Source: Paraphaeosphaeria minitans (lineage: Eukaryota; Ascomycota; Dothideomycetes; Pleosporales; Didymosphaeriaceae). Taken from it: DNA of 64,000 nt. Below, piece by piece: positions 1-11,479 of the stretch. The position numbers were made by a program, and so were the translations under genes. The notes beneath the pieces are model-generated. The model ran no database searches. It was not told where the DNA came from and saw only the letters and a program-made list of their open reading frames with translations. Position 1 is the first letter of the stretch, and every line of letters begins with the position of its first letter. The stretch lies in contig WJXW01000005.1 in NCBI GenBank assembly GCA_015832175.1, forward strand, positions 2,170,001 through 2,234,000, given 5' to 3'.

Positions 1-904
1 TAGCGAGAGACGGATATATTTATGGCGTATGTCGAGCACCTTTTGCACGTTGGTGTAGATGGCACCCAGTTCTGCAGCGACACTTGCATCGTTCATGGCG
101 AAACCTCCTGCGCCGCTACCGATGCCTACGCCTGCGCCCGCGCCATGTATACCTTCTTCGACGAGTATGGGCTTGGGCTCGTGGGGCAACCCCGGGTGCT
201 TTGTATGTTCTCTAGCTTGGGCGTCGGGTTGCATGTAGGGTTCTGTTGTGTCCGGCTGGTGGGCCTGATCATTCACAGCGTAGGGATGCGATCGCGGCTC
301 ATGTGACAGCTCCGCCTGTGACACTCCAACAGGCAGCGTCAATCGTGGTCCCTGATTCGCAAGGCTGGCATTGCTTTTCCGCGAGCGGATGCTGCCTGCC
401 CTGCTCCGTTGTTCGACGCCATCGCCGCCACCGAAGCTCACTGGGAGCGTCTTTGCACGTATCACAGGGCTAAAACCATCCCCAGCCTGCGAGCCTCCAT
501 ACTGGCTCTCGAGCTGGTGACGCTGATAGAATTGTTTGGCCTCTGACTGGCTCATCTTCTTCTCGGATGCGTAGTCGTAGAATGCAGTGCGCCGCTGCTT
601 GTCGCGCGGGAGCAGTCCTTGTGCATCGTCGGCAGCACCATTGTCGCCGTCTTGGGCGCTCGTGTCCGCAGTAACTTGTACCGCAGGTGCTTCACTGTCG
701 AGGGTTCTTGAAGCTTCGGCGCCGTCGAGCTCGTCAGAAGACTCAGCGCTCAGGTCGTCATCCTCAGAGGAGGGGATTTGGTCGTCGAGATGGGCCGCAC
801 CCAGGTCCGGCGACGCATCAGGCGCAGACGAAAAGGAGCCTGAAGCTCCGTCAGCCTCAATTGCACGGTATACAAGTTCCGCAGCAGGTGTTACCTTTGA
901 TCAT
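1..904 (-). CDS. AMD1: AMP deaminase, N-terminal part (runs off window)
   Basis: Hydrolyses AMP to IMP in purine nucleotide balance; cytosolic. Only the regulatory N-terminal region is present, and the catalytic TIM barrel lies beyond the window start. The model has a 10-nt first exon (895-904, Met-Ile-Lys), an intron at 840-894 (55 nt, branch GCTGAC, acceptor TTCAG), then one open exon to base 1. Recognition rests on the stretches LLPRDKQRRTAFYDYASEKK, FYQRHQLESQYGG and, near the edge, VQKVLDIRHKYIRLSL, which resemble the N-terminal and pre-catalytic parts of fungal AMP deaminases. The region between is acidic and low in complexity (residues about 5-60). The ATG at 902-904 is the only one in frame after an upstream stop. 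The family call is from memory of the motifs. The start is less certain than the frame. Confidence 0.68.
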
Positions 905-1906
905 GGTGCTGAGTCGAGGTGGAGGCGGAGCTTGTGTGCTGTTCCTGTCTGGCGAAATAAATCATGGGGACTGCAGGTCGCTGCCACCAGCCGCCGGCGG
1001 TGCAGCCCGCATGTGACCCCGCGTCGGCGGCCTCCGCAGCCCTTTTTCAAACAGCATCGATTCGCATTCAGCAAATCTAATTGCATCGAAAATGAATACG
1101 AGTCAAAGATGCAAAGCATGAGTAAAAGCTGTCGTATAGGGCTGCATTGAACGGTGCACCGGCTGCTGAACCGATCCAGCCCAGCGTACCTGGGTAGCCG
1201 GCCGCGGCCGTTTCTGCTGTTCCGCTACTCTCTGCATGGCAATCACAGTATGGATTGTATCGAATCAATGCAGCATCAGCATGGCGATGTTGGTTTTGGC
1301 CTGATCTTGGTTTGACATGCATCTTCGGGCTGAGGTTTGAGCGGATTGCCTATCTACCTACACACGGTGAGCAGCTCCAGATGCAGTGCCTGAGAGAAGC
1401 AATCGATAGGTAAGCCAAGCTCGCTTCCTTCCAGGAACTGGCGGGGAAGGAGCGACGTGGGACGTGGGACGTGGGACGTGGGACGCGAGCGCGACGTGAC
1501 AAGTAGGTACACTTCCCACCATCACCGCAACTCCGCAGACACCAGCTGTTGCTGTTTACGGACAACAACTGTCTTCTTTGTGGTCTCGCGAACGCTCGTG
1601 CTCGGCGTGTTCTCCCTCACCATCTCGACGGAGACACTCGACATGTTCAACGTTGATGATACTGGAAAAACAATGGTCTATTATTGTTGTCTTCATAGCG
1701 AAGGTCCAAAAATCGTTCCATCTTCAAATCCGCGATTCGTTGCAAAAAGCACCTCGATCATCTGCCTCCCCACATTCAGCTTCGCCTGCTAACAGGTTGA
1801 CCTCTCGATATACAACCCATCGAGTCATCCCAGGATAAAGCGTTCGCATAAGAAAGAGCGGACAAATTCCTGTTTCGTACACGGCAGGTCTCGGCAGACA
1901 TTTGTA
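905..1906. other. Intergenic, upstream of the AMP deaminase gene
   Basis: No convincing coding frame on either strand. The open frames present are short, rich in Arg, Ser and Pro and lack family motifs. It probably contains the AMP deaminase promoter. It holds one short tandem repeat, listed separately. Confidence 0.5.
1454..1485. repeat. Tandem 7-bp repeat GACGTGG
   Basis: Four perfect head-to-tail copies of GACGTGG followed by a partial copy. Each unit contains an ACGTG core, which resembles bHLH or bZIP binding sites. Whether it regulates the AMP deaminase gene about 550 bp away is unknown. Confidence 0.75.
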
Positions 1907-2488
1907 TCACATCGTCACGTGTTCAGCTTTTCTTGTCCGTTCGAGTAGATGTACCGTTGTTGGTATTGGTTGATGGACCAGCAGATCTCTGGCCGTGAAA
2001 TGGTTCTTCGCATGTCCGCTCGCCCATCCAACGCTCCATCGCCAGCGATGAAGGCGATGCCGGGGTCTGCGTAGTCGTATTGGCTGATCCATTCCCATTC
2101 CCATTGGCCTGGTAGGGTTGTCAGTAGAAGTCCCAGGGCACAACGAGCGAACGCGGAAGTCGGACTCTTTCAGTAATTCCCACTACACAAGAGTGCGAGT
2201 TTACCTCTTGAATATTGTGGAAAAAGAGCTGGAAGTGGGGCCATATACCTGGGTTGCGCTGCTGGTAGGTCGTTGGTTTTCGGGATACGACATTATGTGG
2301 AACGAGTCTTTCGGTATCGAGCCGCTTCGTGGGCTGTTCCTCCCGTCGCTTCTGGATGAAGATGTGGTCTTCTTTGGGGTGATGAGCTGCTGGACCTGTT
2401 CTCCTTCGCTCTCCGTGGCCCGCCTTTTGTAGTGGATTGGAGGCGTGTAGTCCTGTTCGACTGAGGCCATGAGCAATTCGCTCACCAT
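1907..2488 (-). CDS. Hypothetical protein, weak two-exon model
   Basis: I do not recognise it. Exon 1 would run from the ATG at 2486-2488 and encode a hydrophilic Ser/Thr/Lys-rich stretch (MASVEQDYTPPIHYKRRATE is inside it) up to a GTAAAC donor near 2204. The best acceptor is CTACCAG near 2109, preceded by a CTACTGAC branch site, giving a roughly 96-nt intron. The joined frame then stays open to the TGA at 1907-1909. A second frame across the same 3' part is also open and reads equally well, so the C-terminus is unresolved. No domain, signal peptide or membrane segment is visible. It may be a real lineage-specific gene or chance. Confidence 0.25.
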
Positions 2489-2734
2489 GTCTCGGACACA
2501 ATTGCCAAAAAATACAAGGCACAAGAATTATGTGCGTCGGACAGAGCTGTAGCCCTCAACACTCTGTGTAAGCCTGGTTAATCAACAACTGGCTTGGTTG
2601 GGGGTCACTGTCCTACGTTAACAAGAGCAAGAAGCGATGGAAGGTCGTTCGCGCATGTGAAACCGGAGAGCACAGTCCAAGTTCTAATCAAAGACTTACG
2701 CTGAGTGAACGGGGAAGTTCATCGCGTGGGGTCC

Positions 2735-3061
2735 ATGCACATCGAAGACCTATCATCTCCACAATATAGACGGAGATATTCTCCGTACCGTGAGACATGG
2801 AGAGTACAACCACCTAGTACACACTCTGAGTATCAAAGCACTGATGAATATCCCACGACTGACACAAGAATACAGATCACACAGCCAGGCAGACACAACC
2901 CGGAATCAGAGGCGGTGACTAGATATTCAAAGCATCGCCAAAAGCGAGACTGTTCTTCCTGGGAGCGCCAAGCGCACGTTGATACGGACCCCATACCAGT
3001 ACATCGGGGGCGAAGATATGAACACTCAGCCCCCAAAAGCGAGGGAGGCCACACTTTTTGA
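2735..3061 (+). CDS. Hypothetical open frame, 108 residues
   Basis: Unrecognised, hydrophilic and rich in Arg, Ser, Tyr and Pro. It starts at the ATG at 2735, following an upstream in-frame stop. Just past its TGA at 3059-3061 the same frame stays open for about 38 further codons with coding-like composition (contains VSEEMVTKSEVEKEKLDLHL). So this may be the front part of a longer gene broken by one stop, or an intron was missed. No signal peptide or domain is seen. Confidence 0.25.
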   Translation: MHIEDLSSPQYRRRYSPYRETWRVQPPSTHSEYQSTDEYPTTDTRIQITQPGRHNPESEAVTRYSKHRQKRDCSSWERQAHVDTDPIPVHRGRRYEHSAPKSEGGHTF

Positions 3062-5249
3062 ATCTCGGCCCTGGTAAGCGAGGAAATGGTTACGAAGTCC
3101 GAGGTGGAAAAGGAGAAACTCGATCTACATCTACCGGCACCCTCGGCAGCAGCGCCACCATCGAGACAAAACTAAAGCGTCTTTCATTAGGCTAAGCCAT
3201 GGTACATCCTGCCTGGATCTGGAGTATAAAATTTGTTTCATCACCAAAACCTTCGCATGTACACACACCGCATTACACTAGTCTTTGTGGAATGTGCACG
3301 GGTACCTGCAGAACCATGTGTGTGCCACTCATGAGCCACTGTGCACTTATGTCTATGCTCCCGATATCGCGTGGACGAATTGGCAAAGACTTCCGCATAG
3401 AGCTTGGATGTCATGGTGGCAAGTTCGTACCTTACAAGTTCTCACAGTACGTAAGACAGATGTCAAAACGCATAGCGGGAGGTCCTGATCGAATTCACAC
3501 CGGTAAAATCGAGTTGCGGTCCGTTCACGTGCAACTTCACCTACAAGGTCTTATCGGCAGCCAGTTACCGTGTAGACCCGAATAAGACCTGATGGTAAGA
3601 TCAACACCTCACGAGATCACGTCGACCGCCCCCAGCAAGCGCTCTTCTTCTGACCGAACTTCACAGACTATGCCACACAGAACCTTCTTGTGGGTATGAA
3701 GCCGTCCCGCCGGTATGCGGAGAGCCCTGGCACTTGTTTCCGCACCGGTACACCATATAAAGTAAAACTTCGACCAACTAGGACGGATTGCGAGAGCTTT
3801 CGTGTCCCCTTGCTTCCATTACTATCTGTTCCCTTGCCCGACCATGGCCGGGGTGAACCGGGCAAGGCGCGAGTACATGACGGGCGTCACCCGCAAACAA
3901 TTCCACGCGATCTTGTTTAGCATTCTAGAAGAGCCCTACCGTCGCTTGGCTCAGCTGACATCCTATCGGACAAAATTAGGTACCCTATGGGGAATTACTG
4001 TTCCGCTTGTCATTCGAATTTGGCGCCTGGTCACCACACAAGCTGACTACAAAAACCGACTACTAATATTCATCGATTTCCCGATCTTGGACCTCGACAT
4101 CTTCCGACGACCAGCATTCCAGACCCAGACGCCCACCTGATGACAGTTTTGAATAGTGAAGTCCAAGCTTTGCGTAGCACCACAACCGCCAAAGCACCGA
4201 CTACTTCTCGATCTTTCCACCAGAGCAATATTCCGCCAAAGATAACCACTTCGAGCGAACACCCTTGCGTCGTATCCACTGAATCGACTTTGTCTCCTGT
4301 CGGCCCCTTGTGCACTACGCGAGCACAGAGTGGGGGCCGCGCCCGGCACCTCCATCTGAAACACAAGCACCTGGTGTCTAAAACTGTGTCTGCAACCGCA
4401 ACGCCACTGCCGCGACAGCCTGCTGCCGACAGAAGGGTTTTTGCAGCTCCCATGCGTCCGCCACGGCAACCGTAGCACCGCAGCACCGCGGTTCAGCCTT
4501 ATGCACCTCCACGTACGTTACACCCGCTCTGCAACTTGGCGCAGACCTCGGTGCACAAACGCTCGTCCTGTGATGTGGTTCTTCCAGAATCAATGTCTCA
4601 CAGCAACGTCTGTCACCCTCCAGTGTCTCTAGCGCGCGCTGGACGCCTGGCTGCTGACACGGGCTCGACTACCGGTCCCGGACCCCCAGATAGTGGCAGC
4701 GCTCCTTCCCGCGCGCCCGGCATGCAACGTGACAGGTTCTTTTTTGAGTGCGGCGTGCGGCTGGTCATAAATAGAAACGCGGCATGTCTCGTGCGCGAAG
4801 CGTTGTTGGGAGGTTGAGTTGGCGAGAGGCGAGACAAACGTTATTCAAGGGTTGGAGCGGTCTTGTTTGTAAGGTGCTTGGGGGGTCTGAGTGTATGGGA
4901 TGCTTCCGAGGACGATTCGAGCTTTCTCCTGTGGTTTTGATGGCGTGAATGGGCATTGTTAAGTCTAAAAGGTAAGTCCAATCTGATACTTCGTGCACCT
5001 ACAGCAGTACGTAAGCTCAGTAGGGTGCCAGATAAATACAATCATGTCAGCATAGCTCGCCGCTCCACTTGCCACAGATGTTGCAGCTGTCAGCAGGCGA
5101 GCAAGACGCATGGAAAGTTCACCCTGATAATGTATCACGCATACAGTAGGATCGAAGAGCATGCGAGGAGAAACTTTTGGTGGCTGTATGCCTTCTAGAG
5201 GGTATCGAGACGAAAAGAAAATGGCACGAGCTCAACGCTTGCAGGTGAT
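3062..5249. other. Gene-poor stretch
   Basis: Several open frames exist (for example from the ATG at 3199 and the ATG at 3844, plus strand), but they lack recognisable motifs, have no plausible splice continuation and overlap other frames of equal quality. I see no RNA gene. The last part (about 4830-5249) is the 3' flank of MTD1. Confidence 0.5.
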
Positions 5250-6346
5250 CTATTGGGACTTGCCGGCTTTCTGTGCGGCATCCTCTGCGGCGTTGATCTT
5301 GTTCTGCGCTATACGCTATAAACATGTTAGCAAGAAGTCCTTTTTGGTGCAGTTCGATGGCACGTACCAGCAAGTTCCGGAGGAGAACCACAATGGTGAC
5401 CTTGCCGATTGCAGGGACGTAGATGGACGCCTTCTCCTTGACCTCGGGCGTGAAGTTTCTCTCGCTGGAGAAGTTGATGCAGACGGCGCCGGCGCGCATG
5501 TGCTCCAGCGGGACCTTGTATGTGTCGCCGGGCACGCCACTGATGACGACGTCGCTGATGGGCAGACAGTCCTTGATCGCCCAGCCAGGCTTCTCGTCTA
5601 CCTCGTGTCTGCGCTTGCGTAGCCCCTCGCCGCGTGTAAAGGTCTGCACATCGTTGATGTCGACGCTGTACACGCATGCTCCGTCGTTGGCTAGAAGTGC
5701 CGCGAGCGGACGTCCGACAACCTCGCTCCTGTTGATAACCGTGATGGTGCGACCGTGCAGCCTGTTGCCGTAGGGCAGTATGGAGTTGTATATCTGCAGG
5801 TATTCGAGGATCTTGATGACGGCGAGGGGCGTGCAGGGCAGGATGCTCTTCTTCGTGTTTGCGTCGTCGAGGAAGCGGATGTTCTGATACATGTTGAAGA
5901 TATATTGATGCGAGAGGCCCTCGACATCCTTGTCGATGGAGACGATCTGCTGCAAGTACTGGTCCTGACGGTTGCCGAAGATGGGATAATAGACGATGAT
6001 GCCGTCGACTTTGGCGTCGTTGTTTGCGTCGATGAGGGCGTCTTCGAGGAGTTCGCGGTCGACTTCCCGGAGCTCGAATGCGAAGCCACTACATAAGGTT
6101 AGAACCGTGTACTTGGTTATGTGCCTCTGGCAAAGCATAGTAAACAGACGAACATGCTCACTTTTCGTTAGCTGTCTTGCCCGTCCATTCCGCGTAGACT
6201 CTGGCGGCGGGATCTTGAGACGAGAGGAAGCCCACAAGCAGCGGCTTGCGGTCGATCTTCTTCAGCCCATCGTGCACCTCCTCCAGTAGCTTCTTCGCGA
6301 TGTTGTTGGCAAGAATGACCTTGCAATTGGGTTTCTCCTCGGCCAT
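5250..6346 (-). CDS. MTD1: NAD-dependent methylenetetrahydrofolate dehydrogenase
   Basis: Cytosolic enzyme that oxidises 5,10-methylene-THF to 5,10-methenyl-THF with NAD, in one-carbon metabolism for purine synthesis. Three exons: 6162-6346, 5368-6088 and 5250-5315, with introns of 73 and 52 nt, total 323 aa, matching yeast Mtd1 (about 320 aa). Visible motifs are the folate-site region DGIIVYYPIFGNRQDQYLQQ, the Rossmann segment VINRSEVVGRPLAALLANDG and the conserved end VPAIGKVTIVVLLRNLL. The last intron (branch TTGCTAAC, acceptor TTTATAG) replaces an otherwise long non-homologous tail with RIAQNKINAAEDAAQKAGKS. The start MAEEKPNCKV is the first good ATG. It is divergent from MMS19, with a shared 321-bp promoter interval. 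Confidence 0.93.
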
Positions 6347-6667
6347 CGTGGGGTGACTTGGTGTGACTTTTGCGTAAGTAGGAAAGCAATGGAAAGACAA
6401 CGACGTCGTGGAAGCCCGCTATCCGATTCTTATAGGACCCAATGCCTCTCCAGCACTTTCAGTCTCGTATGTTCAATCAACCCTCAATCTAATTCACGCG
6501 CCCTACTTCCCCCCGCATGCCCTGAACTTTTTTTGCGACGCCCCACCTTCCGACATCGGCCAATCACCATCTGGTAGCGTCATTGCTACATTCGGGAAGC
6601 TCGCGTATCGCAGAGCCCCGCGTTGAGCATCACCGCACTCTTTGCCATTGTTAATTATCGTGTGAGC
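6347..6667. promoter_or_regulatory. Divergent promoter interval MTD1 / MMS19
   Basis: 321 bp between the two start codons, so it must hold both promoters and both 5' UTRs. It includes pyrimidine-rich runs and a CCAATCA motif (about 6559-6565) that resembles a CCAAT-complex site. No TATA box in a clear position. Confidence 0.45.
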
Positions 6668-9600
6668 ATGTCAGACATCCAGCAGTTCTTGCTGGAGCAT
6701 GACCGCAACAAGCACGAGGCGAGCCAGGTCGCTCAGAAGAGCGCGACGCGTGAGCGAAGACGAGCGGCGACGGGGAAGACGCGACTGACGGATGTGCAGG
6801 ATTGACCGATGGGGACTTGAAGCTGTTGAAGCTGATTGAGGAGCTCGGCGAGTACTTCAACAGCGAGGATGGCGCGATTCGGGCCAAGTGTGAGTTTGCG
6901 GCTTCTTCGAGCAAAGGATGTTGCTGACCTTGCTAGCCATGGCCTACCTTGCCGAGGTGCTTGGTTTCGTCCCGCCCAAAGTGCTGTCGTTACAGCAGCG
7001 TACGTTCGACCGTCACTTCTGACTGAAGTAGGAGTGGGAGCTGACAACATTCAGGAAACCTACTATGCGACTTCGTCCTTTCCCGCACCGAAGACGGCGA
7101 AGGCATAGGCTCGTGCGCAAAGGCCCTGTTGGCGCTCGAGGAGCGCGGGAAATGGGATAGCGAACGGGCACAGACAATCATGGATACCTTCCTTGCGAAC
7201 ACCAGCCCACTCCGCCAGTATAAGCAGCAAAGCGAACGATACCCTGTGCTACGCCTGATAGATGCACTGCTGGCAAGATATAGAGATGCTCTGAGCACTC
7301 TGCACGATTCGCAACCCGATTTCCTATCGCGCTTCATTGCATACTTCGATGGCGAGAAAGACCCGCGGAACCTCATGCTTGTGTTTTCCATACTGCGCGT
7401 ACCCATGGCGGAGTGGAACATTGGCGCAGATGCGCAGGATCTCTTCGATGCCGTCTTCAACTATTTTCCAATCACATTCAGACCTCCGCCCGACGATCCA
7501 TACGGTATCACAGCTCAGGATTTGAAAGATAGACTACGGGAGTGCATCTCGTCAACCGCGGATTTTGCGCCCTATGCGTTTCCGGCCCTGTTGGACAAAC
7601 TGGACTCGACATCAATGAACACGAAGCGAGATGTCCTCCAAACCATCACTTCGTCTGTCCAGGAATACGGGCCCCGAACCACCTCGCTGTACTCGATCAC
7701 GCTATGGGACGCGCTGAAATTTGAAATTCTGAACGTACAAGAAGAAGATTTGGCCGAAGAAGCATTGAACGGCCTCGCTGCGATAGCTCAAACGCTGTCC
7801 AAGGGCACAAGCGGGCCACTGAACGCATATCTTCGTCCAATCATCAAGGAATGCAATGAGCATTTGGAGGACGCACCCACGAAGCAATCCCAGGCCGCAG
7901 CCAGGATCGTGTCTAAGATTGCCAACGTCTCACCAGACGTCACCAACCTGCTTTTGGCTGGTATTCTACCAACGATGTTCACTCTATTCCAGTCTGCCGA
8001 TAACATGGCGAAGCGGAGGGGCTTGCTGGAAGTGTTTGTGGAGCTGATCAAAGCTAACATTGATGTGTATGGAGACTGGCGGGCGACGGGATCCGCCGGT
8101 GCATCCGCGCCAAAGGGTGCTTTGGCGCAGTTCCGCGAGCAAGCACTGGAAGTCCTACTACATGGCCTGGAGACCTCGCCTGCCAACAATGTATCGTATC
8201 GATTAGTATGCGTAGACGGCTTGCTGCAGCTATCGAAAGTCCGAGAGCTTCTGGGCGAGGACGACATTGGAAAGATCATACATCTACTTCACGCCATTGT
8301 CATACACGAGGAATCATTCGGAAAAGATGAAATCAAGGAGAGCGCCATCAACAGCCTTGTTGAAATTGCTCATCAGAAACCCCAGGTCGTTATCGACAAG
8401 GCATTTCCGGCTTTCATGGCGCAGCTTCCTGACACAGACGAAGGTTCCAAGGGCCATGTAGCTGTTTTGGAAGCTTTCGCCAAACTGGCCAACGAAGAAG
8501 AAGTCTTTGATACCGTCATTCTCCGGCTCAAGAACAAATTTTCAGCTGCAGTCTCGCAAAACGCTTCATCTGGTTACATCGTGGCTCTCCTGTCCGCCAT
8601 TCTCTATGCGCTCACGAAAGGATCGAACAAGCTCGAACAGGACCCCAATACATCGACCTACTACCAGGACATTGTACTGCCGCTTTTGAAGCGAACTTCG
8701 AGTGCAGACGCATCTCATCCCGAAGCTTTCAACGACGAAACCACCCTCGATCTCGTCGGCAGAATCTGTAACATCGTTGTCCGATCCCAGTCCACCGAAC
8801 AACAGGAAGCAATCGCATCAGAGCTATACACTCTATTCAGGGGCACCCCACAGGCCGAACTCCCACCTTTCAACACCAGCGCGCCTCCTGGGACCCACAA
8901 GACTATGATCGTATCAACGCATCTTCTTGCTTCCTTCCGCAGAGAGACCCGATTGCCCTGCGAGATCGAATTCCTGGTCTCTTCGCTAGTGAACTATACA
9001 CAACAACCCGACCTATCGATCCCTGTGCGCTCGGCGTCTCTGCGCCAACTTTCTCTCGTCATCAACAAGTTCTATTCAACTGCGGCCCTGAAGACATGCA
9101 TGGGCCCGCTGATGGAAGCTCCCTTCGAGCTTTTCCACCCAGAGAAGCTCGATCCGCCTAGGATACGCGTGATCTTCGCATGTCTCAAGGGCATCCTTTT
9201 GCGCAGCAGTCCCGTCCTGGCTAAACTATACCCACAGCTCCTGGACTTCTTGTCGCACCCGAAGTACGGCGCTGCGATAGCGCACGGGTTCAGTACGCTT
9301 CTCCAACCGGACGACCTCATTACCAAGCAAAACCACTGCCAGGTATCTGGGCTGCATAAACAGAAGTCCTTCGCGCTGCTGGTGCCGAATATCACGCAAG
9401 CGTTCCGCGATGCGTCTGCGGAGATGAAACCTAATTATCTCATCGCGCTGAGTGGCATATTGAGGTGGTTACCTTTCGATATCGTCGTTGAGGAGGTCCC
9501 AAGTCTTATCCTCCTACTCCTTCAGTCCCTCGATCTCAAGGGTGAGGACTTCGTCAAGGAAGCTGCGATCGGCACGCTAGCATCCACGCTTGCGGAGAAG

Positions 9601-9885
9601 CCAGAGGTCGTGCAGGAGTACGCCGGGAGTTTGATCTCGCGGCTGTTAGCGAACTCCGTGCTGGACAAGGAGGCGCCGACGCCAGCGAGAGTGCGCGCAG
9701 CCGCTTGCCGGTGCCTGATGCTGGTACCGGATAAGCTGAAGCTGGAAGTCGTTTTGCCGTACCGGAGACAGGTTTGCAGGAAGTTAATTGCTGCGTTGGA
9801 CGATACGAAGAGAGAGGTTAGGAGCGCGGCTGTGAAGTGCCGGGCGAGGTGGCTGGAGGTGGATGAGGCTGGGGACGACGACTGA
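6668..9885 (+). CDS. MMS19: Mms19/Met18, cytosolic Fe-S targeting complex subunit
   Basis: HEAT-repeat scaffold of the CIA targeting complex that delivers Fe-S clusters to DNA repair and replication proteins such as XPD. Four exons: 6668-6749, 6800-6889, 6937-6999 and 7055-9885; introns of 50, 47 and 55 nt are all confined to the first 390 bp. Total 1021 aa, the usual size. The N-terminus (MSDIQQFLLEHDRNKHEASQ, then LKLLKLIEELGEYFNSEDGA and YLAEVLGF) matches the family start. The middle has VFSILRVPMAEWNIGADAQD-like Mms19 N-domain features. The C-terminal part is a series of helical HEAT-like repeats ending about residue 1010 (KREVRSAAVKCRARWLEV). Its 3' end converges on RPF2, 176 bp away. 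Confidence 0.92.
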
Positions 9886-10061
9886 ATGATGGACGTTATG
9901 ATCTGATGAGGGGTAATAGAGTGGTAGAGAATCGAATCGTAAATATGGTCACTTTTGAAGTGGTATATCTGCACATCAACGCCGAAGCATGCCCGTAACG
10001 CCGCCCATGCAATATCTCTCCGTCTCGCGCCTCAGGCTTTCACGCTGAGCTTCGCGTCGAC

Positions 10062-11138
10062 TTAGACCCTCGTCTTCTTCGGCACCGTCTCGTCGATGAC
10101 CTCATCCGCATCGTCCATCTCCACATCCTCCGGCGTCCTACCGCGCTTCAACCCCTTCATCTTTCTGCTCTGCAGCTCGCCAAAGTTCTGCTTCGGCAGG
10201 TGCACCTTACCCATCTTATCACCCATGATATCCATATCGATGTTCTTCTTCGTCCTTGGCTCCGCGCCCTTGGGCTTCTTCAGCGCGTTCTTCATCATAT
10301 CCGGGTCGGGGAACTGCTCGCGGCCGAGCGTGGCATCGATGCGAGGACCCATCTCCTCGACCTCTACACGCGGCAGCTTGTGTCCGCTCTTCAGCGTCTT
10401 GATGAGGTAGAACCGTATGCGCAGCTCGGGCGCAGGCTCGCCCTCCACGGCCTCCGCCGCGCTGATGTCAATCATGTACTGCAGACCCTCGACATCGACC
10501 TCACCGGCCTCCTGGCCGCGGAACAGGTCCAGCAGGAGCGACTTTGCGAGGGTCCACTTTGTCTGGTTGGGGTCCTCGAAGGGGGCGCCGTGGAAGGCGA
10601 TGAGGGGCTTGAGACCGACGGCAGGCTTCTTGTTCTTGAACTGCTGCAGGGTGCGGAAGGACGTGGGGTTTACGTAGAGCTCGAGCATGTCGAGGATCTT
10701 GTGGCCGTGGGTGCGGACGAGGGTGAGGCAATGGGGGCGCTTTTTAGAGTGCGTAGAGAAGATGAGGAGGGAGGTATCGTTTTTGAGGGAGAAGAACTCG
10801 AGGGCTGGATGGAGACGTTAACAATGGTCTTGGGCTTAGTAGGGTGAGGGGAGGAGCGTACAGGAAGCATCTTCGAAGGGGTGGATGTCGTTCTTCTTGG
10901 TGAAGGCTTCGATGAACGGCTTCTTGAGCATGCGGAGGTCCGCGGTGCAGAGCTTGAGGATCTGCGACGTCCTGGGTCCGGTCACGAAGAGCGTGGACTT
11001 GGGGTTCTCGTTCTGGAGCGGCTCACGCTTGTCCATTGCCCGCTTTGCGCGGGCATTTTTGGGTTTACTGTGCGATAGATTAGTCCATCATTCTTTATAA
11101 GCTACTTCTTCCACAGATACTCACACTTGTCGCAACAT
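10062..11138 (-). CDS. RPF2: Ribosome biogenesis protein Rpf2 (Brix domain)
   Basis: Nucleolar protein that with Rrs1 recruits the 5S RNP to the pre-60S ribosome. Exons: 11125-11138 (14 nt, Met-Leu-Arg-Gln), 10862-11067 and 10062-10804, with two 57-nt introns; 320 aa. The Brix domain spans about residues 30-240: FVTGPRTSQILKLCTADLRM, then KKPFIEAFTKKNDIHPFEDA, and after the second splice LEFFSLKNDTSLLIFSTHSK and KKRPHCLTLVRTHG. The tail is basic and rich in Lys and Arg, ending PKKTRV, as expected for an rRNA-binding nuclear protein. Both splices restore conserved Brix sequence, which supports them strongly. It is divergent from the glutaredoxin gene, with 341 bp between starts. Confidence 0.95.
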
Positions 11139-11479
11139 TTCCGCGTGGTTAAAGAGCAAGTCGCGGACCCGAAATCTTGGCGTGCTGGGAACTTTTTTGC
11201 AGCGTCGGCGTCGGCGCGCCGCTGGCTCCGGGTGATCTGATAAGGATTTTGTGGAGGACTTGGCTCGCGCATCCATGGAGGGGCACGAGCACGAGCACGT
11301 CAGAGGGGAAAGTAATCAACTTATCAGATGCGCCTGCCATTCTCACCCCATCCGCCCATTATAAACACCTGCCGCCGAAATCTTCCTCACAACCTATCGA
11401 CCTTTACTCCACTCTCCTAACAGATCCTCTTCTCTACATACCTCCACACTCCAGTGCTGCAGGAAAATAGACGCACACC
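11139..11479. promoter_or_regulatory. Divergent promoter interval RPF2 / glutaredoxin
   Basis: 341 bp between start codons. A TATAAA at 11360-11365 lies 115 bp upstream of the glutaredoxin ATG and could be its core promoter element. The following 100 bp is pyrimidine-rich, typical of fungal 5' UTRs. Two TTATCAGAT/CTGATAAG sites (GATA-factor core, TTATCA/TGATAA; about 11235-11245 and 11319-11328) are visible. GATA sites would fit iron-responsive control of Grx3/4, but this is inference. Confidence 0.45.

Noticed and set aside
587..1150. Plus-strand frame of 187 codons opposite the AMP deaminase exon
   Set aside because: Antisense shadow. The minus strand carries recognisable AMP deaminase sequence.
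3199..3585. 128-codon plus-strand frame
   Set aside because: Cys/His/Met-rich without pattern, no signal peptide, overlapping frames of equal quality, no splice continuation.
5119..5249. Extension of MTD1 past the TAG at 5250 via the unspliced frame
   Set aside because: The unspliced tail lacks similarity to the family. The 52-nt intron gives the expected C-terminus and length.
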